Shown here in pieces: positions 6,980 through 8,225 of a stretch of DNA of 8,225 nt. Source of the stretch: Hyphomicrobiaceae bacterium (GTDB taxonomy: Bacteria > Pseudomonadota > Alphaproteobacteria > Rhizobiales > Hyphomicrobiaceae); assembly GCA_013214245.1 (NCBI GenBank), contig JABSQE010000002.1:1-8225 (forward strand), written 5' to 3'. Position 1 is the first letter of the stretch, and every line of letters starts with the position of its first letter. Both the position numbers and the translations under genes were made by a program. The notes below the pieces were generated by a model. It was not told the DNA's origin, did not search any database, and was given only the letters and a program-made list of their open reading frames with translations.

Positions 6980-7029
6980 CGTTTCTAATCGCCTTAATGT
7001 ACAAATTAAACGTAAAATATAAATTATTT

Positions 7030-7119
7030 GGAGGGGTGGCCGAGTGGTTGAAGGCTCCGGTCTTGAAAACCGGCAGGCGGGAAACTGTCTCGTGGGTTCG
7101 AATCCCACCCCCTCCGCCA
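7030..7119 (+). tRNA. tRNA-Ser (anticodon TGA)
   Basis: A 90-base class II cloverleaf with acceptor GGAGGGG/CCCCTCC, the serine-type discriminator G (7116) and an encoded CCA (7117-7119). The anticodon stem CCGGT/ACCGG closes CTTGAAA, giving anticodon TGA (7064-7066), which reads UCA and, with a modified wobble base, other UCN codons. The long variable arm is present and the T arm is GTGGG-TTCGAAT-CCCAC. The gene is intact. tRNA-Ser genes are common integration sites, but I see no second copy of its 3' end in the window and no integrase. Confidence 0.97.
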
Positions 7120-7120
7120 T

Positions 7121-7154
7121 CTGCCTGAGCGAACTTGTTTTCCGCTTACGGCAG
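7121..7154 (+). terminator. Possible hairpin terminator or processing stem after tRNA-Ser
   Basis: CTGCC (7121-7125) pairs with GGCAG (7150-7154), and AGCG with CGCT further in, giving an interrupted stem directly after the tRNA CCA. A T-run (TTTTTTT at 7170-7176) follows only about 15 bases later, within a second weak stem CCCTT/AAGGG (7167-7182). Neither alone is a textbook terminator, but together they are the only candidate for ending the tRNA-Ser transcript. Confidence 0.3.
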
Positions 7155-7205
7155 TCTCTAGAATTTCCCTTTTTTTCAAGGGTTATAGCGGCAACGACAA
7201 CTTAG

Positions 7206-7834
7206 AATGGTAGAGAAAGTAGATGTTTCTTGATCTCATTTAACTTAAATTTAATAGAAAGTTGCAGCTTTGCTGCATATATCAGAAGTAGTACAGCAGC
7301 ACCACCACTGGAAGCTGAAGTTTGGGGTTATGGGTAATTAGCTGCTCTAAGTTGATTCGGCGCTTTGCAATCGTGTGAATGTCTGCTCGATTTCAAAGAG
7401 GAGATGCGCTCCCAACATCCAATTACTGCACCCCAAAAAAATTCTCACAATCAAATGAAGCTTGGAACGTAAGAGATTATGGCCAATCACCCGACATAAT
7501 CGCTGTTCAAAGAATACCCAAGTGCTTATGAATTCGAAGAGCGTCTCAAATTTTTTTTGAAGCTAGCGAGATCGTAATGCAAGCACTTGGATACGCCTGT
7601 CGCTACTAGAAAGCATTATTAGACAAACTGCCACGATGGCTATTCTCTGAGCGAAATGCTACCAGCTTTGCAAACGGCAAGCACGTAATAATCAGACAGC
7701 CAATTGCGGGACAAGTTCTAGCTGAAAAGGCTACAGGCGATAAGATCGACACAAAGTAGCATTGGTTAGAATGTAGATCAGGATCACACGACATTTTATT
7801 CCTTGGCTGCCGCGTGTATCTTTTTGTATTATAA
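7206..7834 (+). pseudogene. Broken protein-coding gene of unknown family
   Basis: No long intact frame exists here, yet two frames join into one protein-like product. Frame one runs from about 7206 to the T8 run at 7551-7558, with stops at 7335, 7353, 7470 and 7497. It reads, for example, FKEEMRSQHPITAPQ and then KEYPSAYEFEERLKFF. After the T8 run the frame shifts; adding one T would restore it. It continues as EASEIVMQALGYACRY, stop (TAG 7607), KALLDKLPRWLFSERN, GKHVIIRQPIAGQVLAEK, stop (TAG 7757), HWLECRSGSHDILFLG, and a final TAA at 7832. The stops at 7470, 7497, 7607 and 7757 are each one C-to-T change from a Gln codon. GC is about 47-48% in sampled lines, like the intact genes and unlike the deserts. 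Together this points to a recently inactivated gene. I do not recognise the family; the 5' limit is uncertain. An open frame on the opposite strand (7606-7860) has a less protein-like composition. Confidence 0.55.
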
Positions 7835-7908
7835 CGATTTTTCACACAACCGATAAGCAATTAATTTTAAATCAACCGAAGATTACACTGCTAGTACTCG
7901 ACTATAAA

Positions 7909-8225
7909 ATGAGCTTTGATGCTTTTCTAGTTGTTGGTCCGATCCTCATTATATGTTTGCTCATACAGCTACACATGCTTGTCGCTGAATTTCAAAAATA
8001 TGAATGGGACAACGACGATCTCACTTTCAACTTAATCGGAAGTAGGGTCTGGCCAGCTGCGGCGATGAACCAATTAGCACTTTATTGGTTGGCGCCTTAC
8101 ATGATAGCTGCGTTTGCATGGAAATCGTCACCGAGACACATTTCAGAATACATGAACTGGTTACTTCTAGCACTTTTAATCTTTTCAATGATGCTGCAAA
8201 TAAGGAGATTGTCCAGAGAAAGTAG
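7909..8225 (+). CDS. Unidentified membrane protein, N-terminal 105 residues (cut by right edge)
   Basis: From the ATG at 7909 the frame stays open for 105 codons to the window edge; the TAG formed by the last three bases is in another frame. The translation has three likely membrane segments: about residues 5-24 (FLVVGPILIICLLIQLHML), 48-70 (rich in Ala, Leu, Tyr, Trp) and 82-98 (MNWLLLALLIFSMMLQI). An acidic stretch containing EWDNDD lies between the first two, and basic RRLSR follows the third. GC reaches about 53% in one sampled line and the codons look like real coding use. No clear ribosome-binding site precedes the ATG; the frame is open upstream to 7777 but offers no better ATG. I do not recognise the family. 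It could be a polytopic inner-membrane protein or transporter subunit. It lies about 75 bases after the broken gene at 7206-7834, so the two may once have been neighbours in an operon. It may itself be broken beyond the edge. Confidence 0.6.
   Translation, partial: MSFDAFLVVGPILIICLLIQLHMLVAEFQKYEWDNDDLTFNLIGSRVWPAAAMNQLALYWLAPYMIAAFAWKSSPRHISEYMNWLLLALLIFSMMLQIRRLSRES

Larger units (their letters stand above)
5546..7029. other. About 1.5 kb gene-free desert between the two tRNA genes
   Basis: No reading frame of useful length exists on either strand, and stops are dense in all frames. GC is about 33% in most sampled lines, rising to about 40% near 5700-5820. There, on the minus strand (5602-5775), one frame of 58 codons is broken only by a single TGA (5707-5709); its two parts include MRERWRRKFSNLFNC and SWLKVFALTDYGDLPYLDR. 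This could be the last trace of an old gene but matches nothing I know. Other content: the 14-bp inverted repeat at 6735-6767 and the promoter region of tRNA-Ser. The desert looks like long-decayed coding DNA that has drifted towards AT. Confidence 0.6.

Noticed and set aside
7606..7860. 84-codon minus-strand frame
   Set aside because: It lies opposite the broken plus-strand gene, is rich in Cys, Arg, Asn and Ser with no ribosome-binding site or family resemblance, and is probably the shadow of that gene.
1..8225. CRISPR arrays, insertion sequences, phage genes or toxin-antitoxin pairs
   Set aside because: No regularly spaced direct repeats, transposase or integrase motifs, or paired small genes were seen on either strand.

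Overview
The window looks like a stretch of chromosome from an alphaproteobacterium with a shrinking genome. The PurB N-terminus, the two-domain glutamine-dependent NadE, XseB and an S4-domain RluC-type enzyme all read like Rhodospirillales-type alphaproteobacterial proteins (judged from memory of the families, not from a search). Intact genes, tRNAs and the two edge-truncated genes cover only about half of the 8.2 kb. The long gaps are AT-rich and full of stops in all frames. This pattern fits a host-restricted symbiont in the middle of genome reduction. 'Candidatus Endolissoclinum faulkneri' (low GC, low coding density) is one lineage that would fit, but this is inference only.

Layout: purB (minus, cut by the left edge, with a readable sigma70-type promoter) diverges from nadE (plus). 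nadE converges on xseB (minus). After about 750 bases without a gene comes the pseudouridine synthase gene rluC (minus). Next is tRNA-Leu(TAA) on the minus strand with an exact TTGACA box. A desert of about 1.5 kb follows, containing a perfect 14-bp inverted repeat. Then comes tRNA-Ser(TGA) on the plus strand, then a gene broken by several stops and a homopolymer frameshift, and finally the start of an unidentified membrane protein that runs off the right edge.

The named genes are housekeeping functions: purine/AMP synthesis (purB), the last step of NAD synthesis (nadE), DNA repair (xseB), 23S rRNA modification (rluC) and translation (two tRNAs). They do not form one pathway; they look like survivors separated by decayed neighbours.

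Base composition separates young from old decay. In sampled 60-base lines, coding DNA is about 35-52% GC and the deserts about 18-40%, mostly near 33%, while the broken gene at 7206-7834 is still at about 47-48%. It therefore looks recently inactivated. I found no CRISPR array, insertion sequence, replication origin or convincing new multi-gene system. The parts most worth a second look are the 3' end (broken gene plus membrane ORF beside tRNA-Ser), the 14-bp inverted repeat, and a strong ribosome-binding site followed by an immediate ATG-TAA.
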